DNA of 64,000 nt from Antedon mediterranea (Eukaryota; Echinodermata; Crinoidea; Comatulida; Antedonidae). The notes under the pieces were generated by a model. That model was not told where the DNA came from, ran no database searches, and saw nothing but the letters and a program-made list of their open reading frames with translations. The DNA lies in contig NC_092671.1 in assembly GCF_964355755.1 (NCBI RefSeq), forward strand, positions 36,473,304 through 36,537,303. Reading direction: 5' to 3'. How positions within the stretch are numbered: position 1 is the stretch's first letter; each line of letters begins with the position of its first letter. The position numbers and the translations under genes are program-made. Below, in pieces: positions 47,101-58,231 of this stretch.

Positions 47101-49110
47101 CTTTATGTGAAAAAAACATATTTGGGCATATCACTACCATATTTAGGCACATCACACTTTTTTGTCAAACGACAAACCTCATCTTCTGCATCTGGTGTTG
47201 AGAACTCGTACATGAGATTTCTGCTATCTATCGTTAAATTTAGGTCCAGGTCACAACCTTTGACCCCATAACTATTGACTGATGATCCATATGGAGCAAC
47301 AGCAGCATATGGCATGAATTCTTGGAAAACACTCTGGAGTAATCGACAGACTAGATAACGAAGATTGACATCATCTGGTGACAGCTGTAACTGTGCCATA
47401 AGACCATGCATTTGCTCTGTTACCTACACAAGATTAAGAATGGGATTAACATTGATTCAACAAGATGAAGAATGAGATTAACATTGATTCAACAAGATTA
47501 AGAATGGGATTAACATTGATTCAACAAGATGAAGAATGGGATTAACATTTAAATATAAAAAATGCTGTAGTAGTTTGCTATTGGAGAGCATCTCCATTGT
47601 TCTTGTCCTGTTAGATGATGTGCAAGAAAAAACACTAAAAAAGCCACAGTAGGAAAGAAAAATGTAAAGAAAACCTTAAAGCTCTGTCTACACTATCAAA
47701 CTTTATGTGACAAAAAAAATGTGATGTGCCCATATATGGACATGATGATTATTACCATATTTGGGTACATCACATTTTGTGAAACTAGTTTGATAGTGTA
47801 GACAGATCTAGGTAGACACTTACATTGTCCAAAGCTACAAGCGATTCAACGACTCCTTCATCAACCTGACCTCTTGTGTTTTTCTTCTTACTTGGTTGCT
47901 TTTGTTTCCCCATTACTGGTTTCCATTCTCGTTGTTTTACATTTACCTTTCTACCGCCTATGATATGTTTCTTGGTTGCTAGAGCTTGTTCTACAACTTC
48001 TTCAGATTGAAATTCAACAATTGCATACCGGTGCTGAAATGAAGTATTTTCTGTGTAAATGATTTCGAATAAAAAAAAAAATTGTCCCCCTAAAAAATTA
48101 TTTTTTAAAATTTGCTTGTTGCTATGCCATTTTAATGTTACATAATAGTTATTCACTTTGACCAAAAACTAGATCGAAAAAATGTAATTTCACATTAATT
48201 TTTAAGCAATAAATACCTAAATTGTCTGTAAGACAATGGTTTGTGGCTAAAATTAACCATTTCTTTTTATAACTAAAATAATTATTTTTGTTGATTTATT
48301 TTTTTTACAAAAGTGAATAACTTGATTAAAACTGCAGAATGGCCTATTCAAAATCTGATTTTATTAATCTTTATTTTTCATGTTTTGGGGATAATACATC
48401 TTTAAATTAATATTATTATTAAATGATTTTAAACAATAAAGTAATAATAATTACAATCTATAAAGCACTCAAGGAGCTAAACATAGAGGGTGGACATACA
48501 TTTATGATTCATTGATTTACCTTTTCTTTATCCAAAATAACTCTTTCAACTGACCCAACCTTCATAAAATAATCTGTAATTTCAATTTCTGACATACTCT
48601 TCACAAGATTACCAACAAATATACTCTTCTTTGCTTGGATCTGCCTCATTTTAGTTACTTCTTCAACTTTCTGGTGTTTTTTACCCTTCAGATGTTCTTC
48701 CATTGCTTTCTCTGTGGAAACAAGTTTACCATGTTATCTCATCCTAGTCCTTAGGCCCTCTAGGCCTGGCCCTATACAACTAGCTAGAGACCTGTATGTA
48801 GGCTGGTGGGCCTACCAAGCTAGCCTAGACTCGGCCCCTACTACTAGCTAGGCGAGGCCTAGCTAGTACTGTAGTTAGACAGGCTTTTTTTAGTTAGCCT
48901 ACTACTAGCCTACTACTACTACTAGCCTAGGCCTAGGCCTAGTACTATCTACCTAGGCCTAGCTAGGCCCTACTAGGCCTGGCCCTAGCTAGCTAGCTAG
49001 GGTCTAGGCCTAGCCTAGAGACCTAGCATTATAAATAACCCTTAAATTACCTTACCTGAAATTAAAGATAAATTACAGACATCGCAAAGAAATTTGTTGC
49101 TTGATGCCAT
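44105..49110 (-). CDS. TUT1: Speckle targeted PIP5K1A-regulated poly(A) polymerase (TUT1 / Star-PAP)
   Basis: Nuclear terminal uridylyltransferase for U6 snRNA and non-canonical poly(A) polymerase. Eight coding exons in coding order: 49110-49056, 48711-48521, 48033-47824, 47423-47178, 46949-46723, 46383-46154, 45831-45739, 45252-44105; they join to 799 aa. Visible domains: C2H2 zinc finger (C9, C12, H25, H31); RRM with RNP2 IFVGNL at 49-54 and RNP1 HRYAIVEF at 83-90; nucleotidyltransferase with GSS at 198-200, DLD (D210, D212) and third Asp D304 (CDISINNR); PAP core to about residue 420; then NVQDPLELSHNVAGNV and a long C-terminal region in the last exon. The linker between the second and third Asp is short (about 92 residues) and lacks the proline-rich insert of mammals. 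It converges on PRMT3 (384 bp between stops) and diverges from NEMP1. AATAAA on the - strand lies at 44095-44090. Confidence 0.95.
45352..45664 (+). mobile_element. SINE-a copy (TUT1 intron 7)
   Basis: Same head and body as 33561-33875 with moderate divergence. Confidence 0.75.
45898..46018. mobile_element. MITE-1 copy, right half lost (TUT1 intron 6)
   Basis: Left end plus three internal 21-bp units, then unrelated sequence. Confidence 0.7.
46498..46630 (+). repeat. GTCN-family element fragment (TUT1 intron 5)
   Basis: AAGGCCATATACATGACTGC, CCGACCAACTGACC repeats, then GAGTCGCGTTGCACGTGCC; inverse of the left end of 258-1071. Confidence 0.6.
47078..47170. mobile_element. MITE-1 fragment against the TUT1 exon 4 donor
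   Basis: Left end AAAGCTCTGTCTACACCATC and core present. The right end stops at TTTTTTGTCAAAC, seven bases short of the splice donor of exon 4. Confidence 0.8.
47434..47552. repeat. ~33-bp tandem repeat, about 3.5 units (TUT1 intron 3)
   Basis: Unit AAGAATGGGATTAACATTGA then TTCAACAAGAT. It starts about 10 bp beyond exon 4's acceptor on the intron side. Confidence 0.8.
47676..47811. mobile_element. MITE-1 copy (TUT1 intron 3)
   Basis: Both ends present, core slightly shortened; it ends about 13 bp before the exon 3 border. Confidence 0.85.
48079..48405. mobile_element. MITE-3 copy (TUT1 intron 2)
   Basis: ATTGTCCCCCTAAAAAAT left and GGGGATAATACATCTTTAA right; it ends about 46 bp from the TUT1 exon 3 acceptor. 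Confidence 0.75.
48770..49020. repeat. CTAG/AGGCCT palindrome-rich block (TUT1 intron 1)
   Basis: About 250 bp composed almost only of CTAG, AGGCCT, CTACTA and GCCTAG words, far richer in GC than the surrounding intron. Confidence 0.8.
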
Positions 49111-49528
49111 CTTCGTTTATGGAACCTTAACTACTAAAAATAAAGTAATTGTACGTCCTACGACGTACGACGGACGTATTACTATTATATTTTGTCAGCA
49201 TGCATGACTGAGTTTAATGAAGGCTATTTACACTCATCAACACATCTACTGTTAACTTTAATTTATTTGAAAAAGAATAGATTTCTTCTTTTTACAGTTA
49301 TAAATTATAAGAAAATACCAGGCTATCATTTTTAAATAAACAATTAGGCGTATTTCTTTTATTTATGCTCATTAAGAAAAATGCTAGGCCTATATCTAAT
49401 GATCGGGTAAATAGACAATTTGTAAAAACGTAGGTAGGGATTTCCCCTTTTCGAATTTGAAACGCGCCATCGCCTTTTCATTGATCGGCCTTGTTTAAAA
49501 AAAGAATACAAAAAAACCCACATTTAAA
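49111..49528. promoter_or_regulatory. Bidirectional promoter region TUT1 / NEMP1
   Basis: 418 bp between the divergent start codons of two housekeeping genes. It contains a CG-containing stretch (CCTACGACGTACGACGGACG near 49155) next to the TUT1 side and no transposable element. A shared promoter is inferred from the distance; no TATA box is evident. Confidence 0.5.
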
Positions 49529-52500
49529 ATGGATATCACCATTTTCTATATAGCTGTACTTTTGTGCCTATTTACATGTTTTCAAATTGGTAGTTCTAGT
49601 AGTAGTAAGTTGATTGGTTATAAAATATTTAGTTTTAAAAACATTTAGGCTAGCTAGATTAGGCCTACTACTAGTACTAGAACTACTAGCCTAGGCCTAG
49701 TAGGCCTAGGCCTGCCTCTCTCTAGGCTAGCCTAGCTAGGGCTAGGCTAGGCCCTACTAATGTTTTAAGCCAAGCAAGAAGGGCTTGTCTTCTCTCTCAG
49801 TACAGAGGCCATCAAATGAAAGTACTGACTGGTGGCCTCGGTCGGCTTTCTTGGACCTATACTGTATACCTACTGTAGTATATCATGGAAAATGTTTTTT
49901 TTAAGAAAGTTTTTTTACATCCAAATTTAAAAACTTTAATTATAAATAATGTTAATTTGTATTTCTTTTTCTAATTTAATAATAATAGTTATTGCATTTA
50001 TTTTACAGATAATTCCTTTGTGATACCCGTACCCTATAAAGTTGATGTTCAAAATGACAGTGGTTGCGAAATATATTGTATTTCTTCTGCAGAATCAATT
50101 GGTCTGACTAATCTATGGAAAACAATTAAGGTGATTCTAATTAAATTGTATTTATCATTTACAAACATTATTTTAAGTTTCAGGATATACGAATATATGA
50201 TGAGTATAGTCCCATGTCCAAGTATAATCCCACCCCTTAATTCTGGCTGAATTTGGACACAAGACTTTTTATTAGCAATCCAAGTATAATCCCACCCCCT
50301 AATTCTGGCTGAATTTGGACACAAGACTTTTTATTAGCAATCCAAGTATAATCCCACCCCCTAATTCTGGCTGAATTTGGACACAAGACATTTTATTAGC
50401 AATCCAAGTATAATCCCACCCCTCTCTGGCTGAATTTGGACACAAGACTTTTTATTAGCAATCCAAGTATAATCCCACCCCTTAATTCTGGCTGGATTTG
50501 GACACAAGACATTTTATTAGCAATCCAAGTATAATCCCACCCCTCTCTGGCTGAATTTGGACACAAGACTTTTTATTAGCAATCCAAGTATAATCCCACC
50601 CCTTAATTCGGGCTGAATTTGGACACAAGACATTTTATTAGCAATCCAAGTATAATCCCACCCCTTAATTCTGGCTGGATTTGGACACAAGACTTTTTAT
50701 TAGCAATCCAAGTATAATCCCACCCCCTAATTCTGGCTGAATTTGGACACAAGACTTTTTATTAGCAATCCAAGTATAATCCCACACCCCCTAATTCTGG
50801 CTGAATTTGGACACAAGACACTTTATTAGCAATCCAAGTATAATCCCACCCCTTAATTCTGACTGAATTTGGACACAAGACTTTTTATTAGCAATCCAAG
50901 TATAATCCCACCCCCTAATTCTGGCTGAATTTGGACACAAGACTTTTTATTAGCAATCCAAGTATAATCCCACCCCCTAATTCTGGCTGAATTTGGACAC
51001 AAGACTTTTTATTAGCAATCCAAGTATGATCCCACCCCCTAATTCTGGCTGAATTTGGACACAAGACTTTTTATTAGCAATCTAAGTATAATCCCACCCC
51101 ATAATTCTGGCTGAATTTGGACACAAGACTTTTTATTAGCAATCCAAGTATAATCCCACCCCCTAATTCTGGCTGAATTTGGACACAAGACTTTTTATTA
51201 GCAATCCAAGTATGATCCCACCCCCTAATTCTGGCTGAATTTGGACACAAGACTTTTTATTAGCAATCCAAGTATATATAATCCCACCCTCTAATTCTGG
51301 CTGAATTTGGACACAAGACTTTTTATTAGCAATCCAAGTATAATCCCACCCCCTAATTCTGGCTGAATTTGGACACAAGACTTTTTATTAGCAATCCAAG
51401 TAATAATCCCACCCCCTAATTCTGGCTGAATTTGGACACAAGACTTTTTATTAGCAATCCAAGTATATATAATTTTTGTCAAATTCATATATGACTGACT
51501 TTAAATATAGAAAATTAGATATTTTACCTACATTAATTTTCAATAGCCAAAACTTCACAATCACCTAATTTGCTATCCTTATCCATCTGCCCATCTGTAG
51601 CTAGTCTAGCCTGTAATGCCAGTACTGTTATTTATTCATTTATAATATCATATTAAACAAACAAATTACAAACATGATTTATTTCATATTTTTAAAGGTG
51701 CAAGCTGTTTGTAATCGCACAAAATATGCAAAATGTGACAGTCCTAGTGTCACTGTTGGTGAAAATGAAGAAAAGTTGAAGGGAAGCTGTATTAGAGGAT
51801 GGTTACCAAAATATTCCCCTTGGGAGAAAAATGTTGCAAGTGTGTCCCCATTCAAGAATATCTGCTTTTCTGTGATGCATGACAATACTTACAAACTTAC
51901 TGTTACACCTTATAGTAAGTTCATATAGACCTAGTTTACGGTTTTATTTACAACTCTCAGTTTTATTTTGTATTTATCTTGACTGTATTGAAATAAATTG
52001 TGCTATCGCAGCACAAAATCGAGGGATTACCCTAAAAAGTATTTTTAACTGATCCACCCACCAGTTAACCAATGTTATTTCTAGCCTAAATTCAAATTTG
52101 CTGGCCATCAAGTATTTTAAAGAATTATTCAATATATTCTTTGACCGAAACAGGCCAGTTACTGGAAAGAGCTAAATCTAATGGTTTCAGAAACTTAAAT
52201 TCACTTAAATGCAATATCCTATTTCCAACTTTTTACAATAAAAAGGATAATATTGGATAATTATGATACAGTATACATATATTTACTGTATTACCAATAG
52301 TGCTAAACCCTGATTTTTTATTTAGAAATGACCAATTAATTATTGTATAATCAGGCCAAAGTAACTAATTTGCTTTTTTTATATGAATATTTTTAATTTA
52401 TTTATTTTAGCTTTTTTTTTTTAATTAGCTGCATACCTGTATTACATCGCTCTCTGTATATTTGGCTTGGTTATTTTTATTTATGCTCCAGCATTAAGTC

Positions 52501-55500
52501 AGTAAGTCTATGAATGTACCGGTAGTAGCCACCTTTTGATTTTTAATGACACGACATGTGAACACACAGCTATTGAGTCTAACAGTCATTCCACACATTC
52601 TCTTTAGAGAGTGTGCCTTTTCGACTCAACAGCTGCATTGTGGCGAGTCATTAAAACAAAAAGTTGCTATTATTGCAGAAAGAAAACAAAAATGATTAAT
52701 TTTTTTTAAATTTAAATAATTTTGTTTTAAATTAATCTAGGGTCCTTATCATACAAACCTCCTGGTTTCTTGAGACCCCATTTCATCATTTTCTTAAATC
52801 ATTGTACATACTATTATTTTATTGTGATTTGTTGAATATGTAATGTATTGTATACAATGACAATGTCTATGTTCATAATAATTCGATAAATTTGCTGATT
52901 TCAGCATTAAATACTATTTTATAAACACGCATACACTCTCTATATATTTGCAACATGTATGGTATTGATTTCATTTAACCTTTAACCTTCGTTTCTAGGA
53001 ACCTTCTTTTCTATTACTCCTCTGGAATCACGATTGGCGTATTTGCATCACTCATCATACTCGTGTACATTTTAAGTAGAATGATACCAAGGGTAAACTT
53101 TTTTTCATTTTTGTTCTTAAATTATTATCATGTTGCCAACTTTATGTTGTCAGGCTGACAGAAAGTGGTCGAAATGTTATCGTATATACCACTGAATTAG
53201 TTACCTTACACTAGTTAATATAAATAATAACAGAGGTATATTAAAGAATTATCATTTGCCTGTCTGTTGTAATTCTTATATGATTCTCATTATCGAGTTG
53301 AGTGGCCGATTGGTTAAGGCAGGGGTGCCGCTGCAAACCATAGCTATACAATCGGCACAGGTTCAAGTCACTCCTCGACCATTATTCTGGTGATAGAACA
53401 AGTCCTAGGATAAGGAGGTCTAGTGTGCACATCTAGCTCGTGTGCACTTAAAGAACCTTGTACACCTTATGGAAGAGTAGAGGGTTACCCCGGTGTACTG
53501 GTCCATTCAGCCCCTGTCGTTGCAGACAGACGAACGGGTGTCTATAGGGGAGTAGAAAGTTTTTGTATGTGTCATCCACACCTGTGCGCAATTAAGCCCA
53601 GTAGGCTGCAAGTCGCAGGTTATTCCCCCATTTACTTTATCTTATCTATATTACTCTGCAGACTTAACTCTAGTGTATGTAGTTTTTAATTTATTACGCG
53701 GTTGAATGATTAACCCAGTAAGGTCTAATTAAACGTCGCATTTAATATCTTAAGAACTGGTTCATCAGTTGTTCATATCTAAAGTTTGTTTTTCTATTCA
53801 CAGAAAACTGGTGCGTTTGCCGTCATTGCCCTGGGCTGGTCCGGAGCACTTGTTATTCTTAACTGGGTGTTTGAAAACATAGCAGATAAAGATTATCAAT
53901 ATCTTGTAATTTGCTACACAGGGATCTCTTCCCTGATAAGCTTTGCTGTATGTTACTACTATGGGCCTAGCTACCATGAACGCGCTCAGAAGCTTGTTCA
54001 GTGGGCGATACAGTTGTGTGCGTTGTTTTGTATATATCAAAGTACTCACGACCAAATTGCTGCAGTCTCCCTCATTGTCGGTCTGTTAACTGTTATTAAC
54101 TTACCGTATGGATTCTTTAAAAGGATTTTACCAAATTTACGATGGTAAGTAAGGTTATTTTTTGGTCATATTTTAGTACGACAGGATTCATATAATTTGT
54201 CAAGAGTTAATTTCCATCACAGTTTAAATTTTTTTTTATTAAAGGAAAATAATGTTTATAAATTGTGTTTTATTATGTTTATTTTATGAAAAGTCAATTT
54301 GTCATTACTTAAAGCTCTGTCCACACTATCAAACTTTATGTGACAAAAAAATGTGATGTACCCATATTATTTGGACATGATTATGTCATATCACTACCAT
54401 ATTTGGGCATATCACTACCATATTTGGGCACATCACACTTTTTTATTCAAACTAGTTTGATAGTGTAGACAGAGCTCTACAGTAAAATTCCAGGTTTTCA
54501 ATTACCCCTGTAGGACGCTATAGTGGATAGTTTAGTCTGGGGAGTATATTTTCATTTTCTGCGTTTGTACACTATTAAACTTTTTCAAAAACCTCTTTTG
54601 ACGTCTTTTATACAAATATAAGGAAATTCAAGAAAATAAAGAAGCCTAGATTCCTTACGGAGGAAGAGTATGAGGAGCAAGCGCGTGAAGAAACTAAATC
54701 TGCTCTGGACGATTTGAGAAAACAGTGTTTAAGTCCGCAAGTAAAGACCTGGAAGATGGTATCACGGTTAGAATCACCTAAAAGGTATGTAACAAATTTT
54801 ATATAAATTCCTGTCATTTGATTGGACGAATTAAAAATAGAATATATATTTCCAAAAAAAATATATTTGTTTTCGTGTAATGGTACAAATAATGGAATTT
54901 GGTGAATGATGAAAGGTTAAATATCAACTTGGCTTTGCCTCGTTGATATTTAACCTGTTATCATTCACCTCATGCCATTACACTCATAAACATTCATTAT
55001 TTTTATAATATTGATTTGAAAAACATGAGTAGTTGCTGCTTCTATCTTAATTAATTCATTTATTTCGAATAGTACATCTATATACAAACATACAAAACAA
55101 AAAGAGAACAATTCACCAAGAAATTAACAAAAGCATCTTCCACAAAAAAACAACCTAAAATATCCTAATGTTTAAGGCTAGACAGAACCATTAGATTAAA
55201 CCATTTAAAGGTTGGTCTGATTTTGGTACAACATTTATAGTTTGTTTGTTTACATTTTGTTATATATTATACATTTTATATAATTTTTTGTGCAATTATT
55301 ATAAGGCGACAGTATTTTCTAGTCACGATTTTATAACTTTTTTTTATATCTATTTTTTTTTTTTTTTTTTGTGTATAAATATATCTCTGATGTTCTTGTT
55401 TCTTTGTTATATCGTTTTTAAATATTTCTTGAAACGTTTTCCGTCATTCCAACTTTACGCTTTCCATGATTTGTTTCCATATTTTTCTGTTTTGGGTAGG

Positions 55501-56508
55501 ATGGTTTGTTATTGTGCTAAAGTCTACATTTTTTCCTTTTAAATCGTTTTATATTTAGTTTATCAAGTTTTCTTTTGGTCTTCCTGGTGTCTTTTTACTT
55601 TCTTTTCAGTTTCCTTTATTGTTTTGTATTGTATTTTTGTCTCATCCGATAGTCTAATTATCTGTTCATACCATTTACATTACCTCACTGAAAGAGATGC
55701 TGTTTCCGATTTTTAATCTTTTAATTTTGTATATTTATGTACCGATCGATCCCTTATACTAATTTTGAGTATTCAGAGACTTTTTTATAAGCTTGTACAA
55801 ATGTTTTACTTTGTGCAATATTTGTTGTATTTCGATGTGTTTTAAGGGGCAACTGACTCTTTGAGTTATAGTAATTGTTTTGCTTTAGTTGCCTCTGACC
55901 ATTGTGCTTTGTTTCTGTTCTGTATCTGTTTATTGGTCAAATAAATAAATGGAATGAAATAATAGTGTTTCATTTAATTCTTTTACTACATTCCTTTTGT
56001 TTTGTTATTTTGTATTTGTGTTACTCACTCTATCTGTTAGTTATGTGTTGCAATATAACTATAGTAAAAGGCATATGATGGCAAATTAGCCAATTTCCAT
56101 GATACACTAAAGCCTGTTTTCCTGTCGATGTTATTCGACGCTATCGTCGTTGATCGTTAACAGTTCAACGACGATCGTTTGAAAACGATCAAGTTGAATT
56201 TATAACGATAGCGAGTACCTTTTTCTGTAAATCGTTAACATTTCAATGTTTACGTAGAAGATCGCCAATTATTGTTAACGATAGCGTTGAATAACGTCGA
56301 CAGGAAAACAGGCTTTAGAGACCGTTTTTTTCTAATCTAAAGATTTGCACACTTTGTGTTGGGTGAAAGTCACTTGTCTGGTGACGAGATCACCGCGTAT
56401 GATTCGGATGTGTCGTTGATAGAAGATGATGACGACACGGCAGAAGATAACACCTCTGATATCATGACTGACGACATTAGCTATCAAGAAGAGGGCGTAA
56501 TAATATGA
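49529..56508 (+). CDS. NEMP1: Nuclear envelope integral membrane protein 1 (NEMP1 / TMEM194)
   Basis: Inner nuclear membrane protein family that stiffens the nuclear envelope and binds Ran in vertebrates. Eight coding exons: 49529-49604, 50009-50130, 51698-51914, 52429-52501, 52999-53092, 53804-54144, 54623-54784, 56343-56508; 416 aa (human about 440). Exon 1 encodes a signal peptide with core IAVLLCLFTCF. Exons 2-3 form a cysteine-containing lumenal domain (VCNRTKYAKCD, CIRGWLPKYSPW). Exons 4-6 carry about five membrane segments, including YIALCIFGLVIFIYAPALS and LGWSGALVILNWVF. The C-terminal nucleoplasmic part has FLTEEEYEEQ, SRLESPKRFAHFV and an acidic tail. Intron 2 contains a large minisatellite; a fold-back element ends about 25 bp before the last exon. 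A candidate AATAAA lies at 57417-57422. Frame and borders are consistent throughout. Confidence 0.93.
49640..49765. repeat. CTAG/AGGCCT palindrome-rich block (NEMP1 intron 1)
   Basis: Same word composition as 48770-49020, on the other side of the shared promoter. Confidence 0.75.
50205..51478. repeat. ~62-bp minisatellite, about 20 units (NEMP1 intron 2)
   Basis: Unit contains AAGTATAATCCCACCCCCTA, TCTGGCTGAATTTGGACACA and AGACTTTTTATTAGCAATCC. Units differ by a few substitutions and short indels (for example a TA-expanded border near 51275). There are no unique spacers. Confidence 0.92.
53294..53640 (+). mobile_element. SINE-a copy, diverged (NEMP1 intron 5)
   Basis: GAGTGGCCGATTGGTTAAGGC head, TTAAAGAACCTTGTACACCT body; the 3' half differs from the other copies. 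Confidence 0.65.
54309..54478. mobile_element. MITE-1 copy (NEMP1 intron 6)
   Basis: Near-consensus copy in reverse orientation with two internal units and both inverted ends. Confidence 0.85.
55556..56000 (-). mobile_element. Possible decayed non-LTR retrotransposon 3' end (NEMP1 intron 7)
   Basis: On the - strand a short stretch reads PGRPKEN, the sort of motif found near the C terminus of some LINE reverse transcriptases. No longer homology was seen; weak. Confidence 0.2.
56108..56318. mobile_element. Fold-back MITE-7 before the NEMP1 last exon
   Basis: Arms AAAGCCTGTTTTCCTGTCGA and perfect inverse AGGAAAACAGGCTTT, with inner GATCGTTAAC words. It ends 25 bp before exon 8. Confidence 0.75.
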
Positions 56509-56875
56509 GGAAGCCAACCAACCAGTTGATGGTACGGAGACAGAAGCCATATTGCTAGAAACAGTCATGGTAGTGGTGGTTTCTTCTATCAAAACCATGC
56601 AGTTAAAATGTTTCTACAAAGTTGTTTTAAACTTTTATGATGGCAGTTTACAGGTTTTAAGCCCTTTTTTAAAGTGGTGTTGATACACTATGCGAAAAGA
56701 AGTAAGGGGGAATATAAAATGTTTTAAACATGAGTGCCATCATTCGATACCTAATTGTTGATCATGGTGTTTTATTTACAGTGATAATATTTAGAAGAAT
56801 AACTAAAGCTCTATAAATTCATGTTAAGAATTGTCTGAACTTGGAAAAGGGTAACAAAATAGGGTAAATAATTAT

Positions 56876-57043
56876 TAAAGCTCTGTCTACACTATCAAAC
56901 TAGTTTGACAAAAGAAAGTGTGGTGTGCCCAAATATGGTGGTGATATGCCCAGATATGGTAGTGAAAGGACATCATCATGTCCATATATGGGCACATCAC
57001 ATTATTTTGTCACATAAAGTTTGATAGTGTTGAAAGAGCTTTA
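56876..57043. mobile_element. MITE-1 copy (downstream of NEMP1)
   Basis: Near-consensus copy with two internal units. Confidence 0.85.
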
Positions 57044-58223
57044 GTCTATGTTCACACGGAATCTGGATGCAGACCCGATGGCCAGATAAAAAAACGTGTG
57101 ATGTTTAGAAATACAATCATTCATACACTAACTAATTTCAGATTCTATAGTGAATGCACCACATGAAAAACATAACATAGATAGATTTCTATCCAGTCAT
57201 TAGACCGAATTCGGTGTAAAAATAGATTTATCGGATGGGCATTCTATAGAAGCTTTAATTTAATATATATAATTAACATTTATGTTACATTAATACATTT
57301 CTGTTGACTAAATGCCACAATCTCAATTTTTTTTTTTTCGTTTTAATGTTGTAGCAGTTAGACATCATTTTACTGTTTTAAAGTTTGTTTTCTGTGAAGA
57401 TGTTTTAAATATTACAAATAAAGTTAGTTTTTTGGTTTTATTGTTGTAGCTGTTAGTACTGTTTTATTGTTGATATTTTGAATAAATTATATACAAATAA
57501 AAAAGGCTACTTTTTTGCCGAGTTATAATTTAATATCTCTTGAAATATAACAAATTACAATATTAATCAAAGCCAAAGCTTGTAATAGCCACAAAGATCA
57601 CTACAGTAGATGTGACACTCCTACAATAGGGACTTTTAGATTTACGTGAACGAAGACCATGTCCACATGGCTCGTAGTCGACTGTTGCTCGTAGACAGAT
57701 ATACGAACGTTTAGATTAAGTGGACGTTTATGTGCTAGTGAACGTATGACGTAAAGATCTCTGGGCCAGTGGAAGTACACAAGCTTAGGTCAAGTTAAGT
57801 GTGTTGCTTAGGCCTAAATTCTTAATTTTCTGAACAAAGGCTGGCGTCCTAATGATAAGACCCAAGCAATAACCTGTATTATTAAAAGCTTTATTTAAAT
57901 TAACCAATTTAAATCAACAATTCAGTTTGCAAATATAATTTCACTGAAAATCACTTTGCAGTGTTTTGACGTCATATGTCCACCCGTACTCATGTACAAC
58001 AAAATGCCATTGAACAAGTGCTCAAATTTCTCAGTCGAAGCTCCAGTCACCTAGCGCATGTGCATATTATAATTATGATGTAATATGGTAGTAATCGAAA
58101 ATCTAAAGTGTTGTTGACAACAGAGAAACTCTTTACAGCACTACACAATAATTATACAGTATATAAATAAGTAATAAATCTATAGTGTAAATCCCTGGTT
58201 ATATACAGCATACAAATTACATG

Positions 58224-58229
58224 TTTATT
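58224..58229 (-). other. Poly(A) signal, unidentified - strand gene
   Basis: AATAAA on the - strand three bases after the stop codon. Confidence 0.5.
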
Positions 58230-58231
58230 TT

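Larger units (their letters stand above)
56509..58231. other. Intergenic / 3' region between NEMP1 and the unidentified - strand gene
   Basis: It holds a MITE-1 copy (56876-57043) and a candidate NEMP1 poly(A) signal at 57417-57422. The remaining sequence is AT-rich, with no supported open frame or RNA gene. Confidence 0.55.

Noticed and set aside
50205-51478. CRISPR-like array of regular repeats
   Set aside because: Units are contiguous 62-bp repeats without unique spacers, in an intron of an animal gene; it is a minisatellite. The open frames across it on the - strand only reflect the repeat.
55246-55542. 98-aa hydrophobic protein in NEMP1 intron 7
   Set aside because: T-rich intron sequence; phenylalanine and tyrosine dominate simply through base composition.
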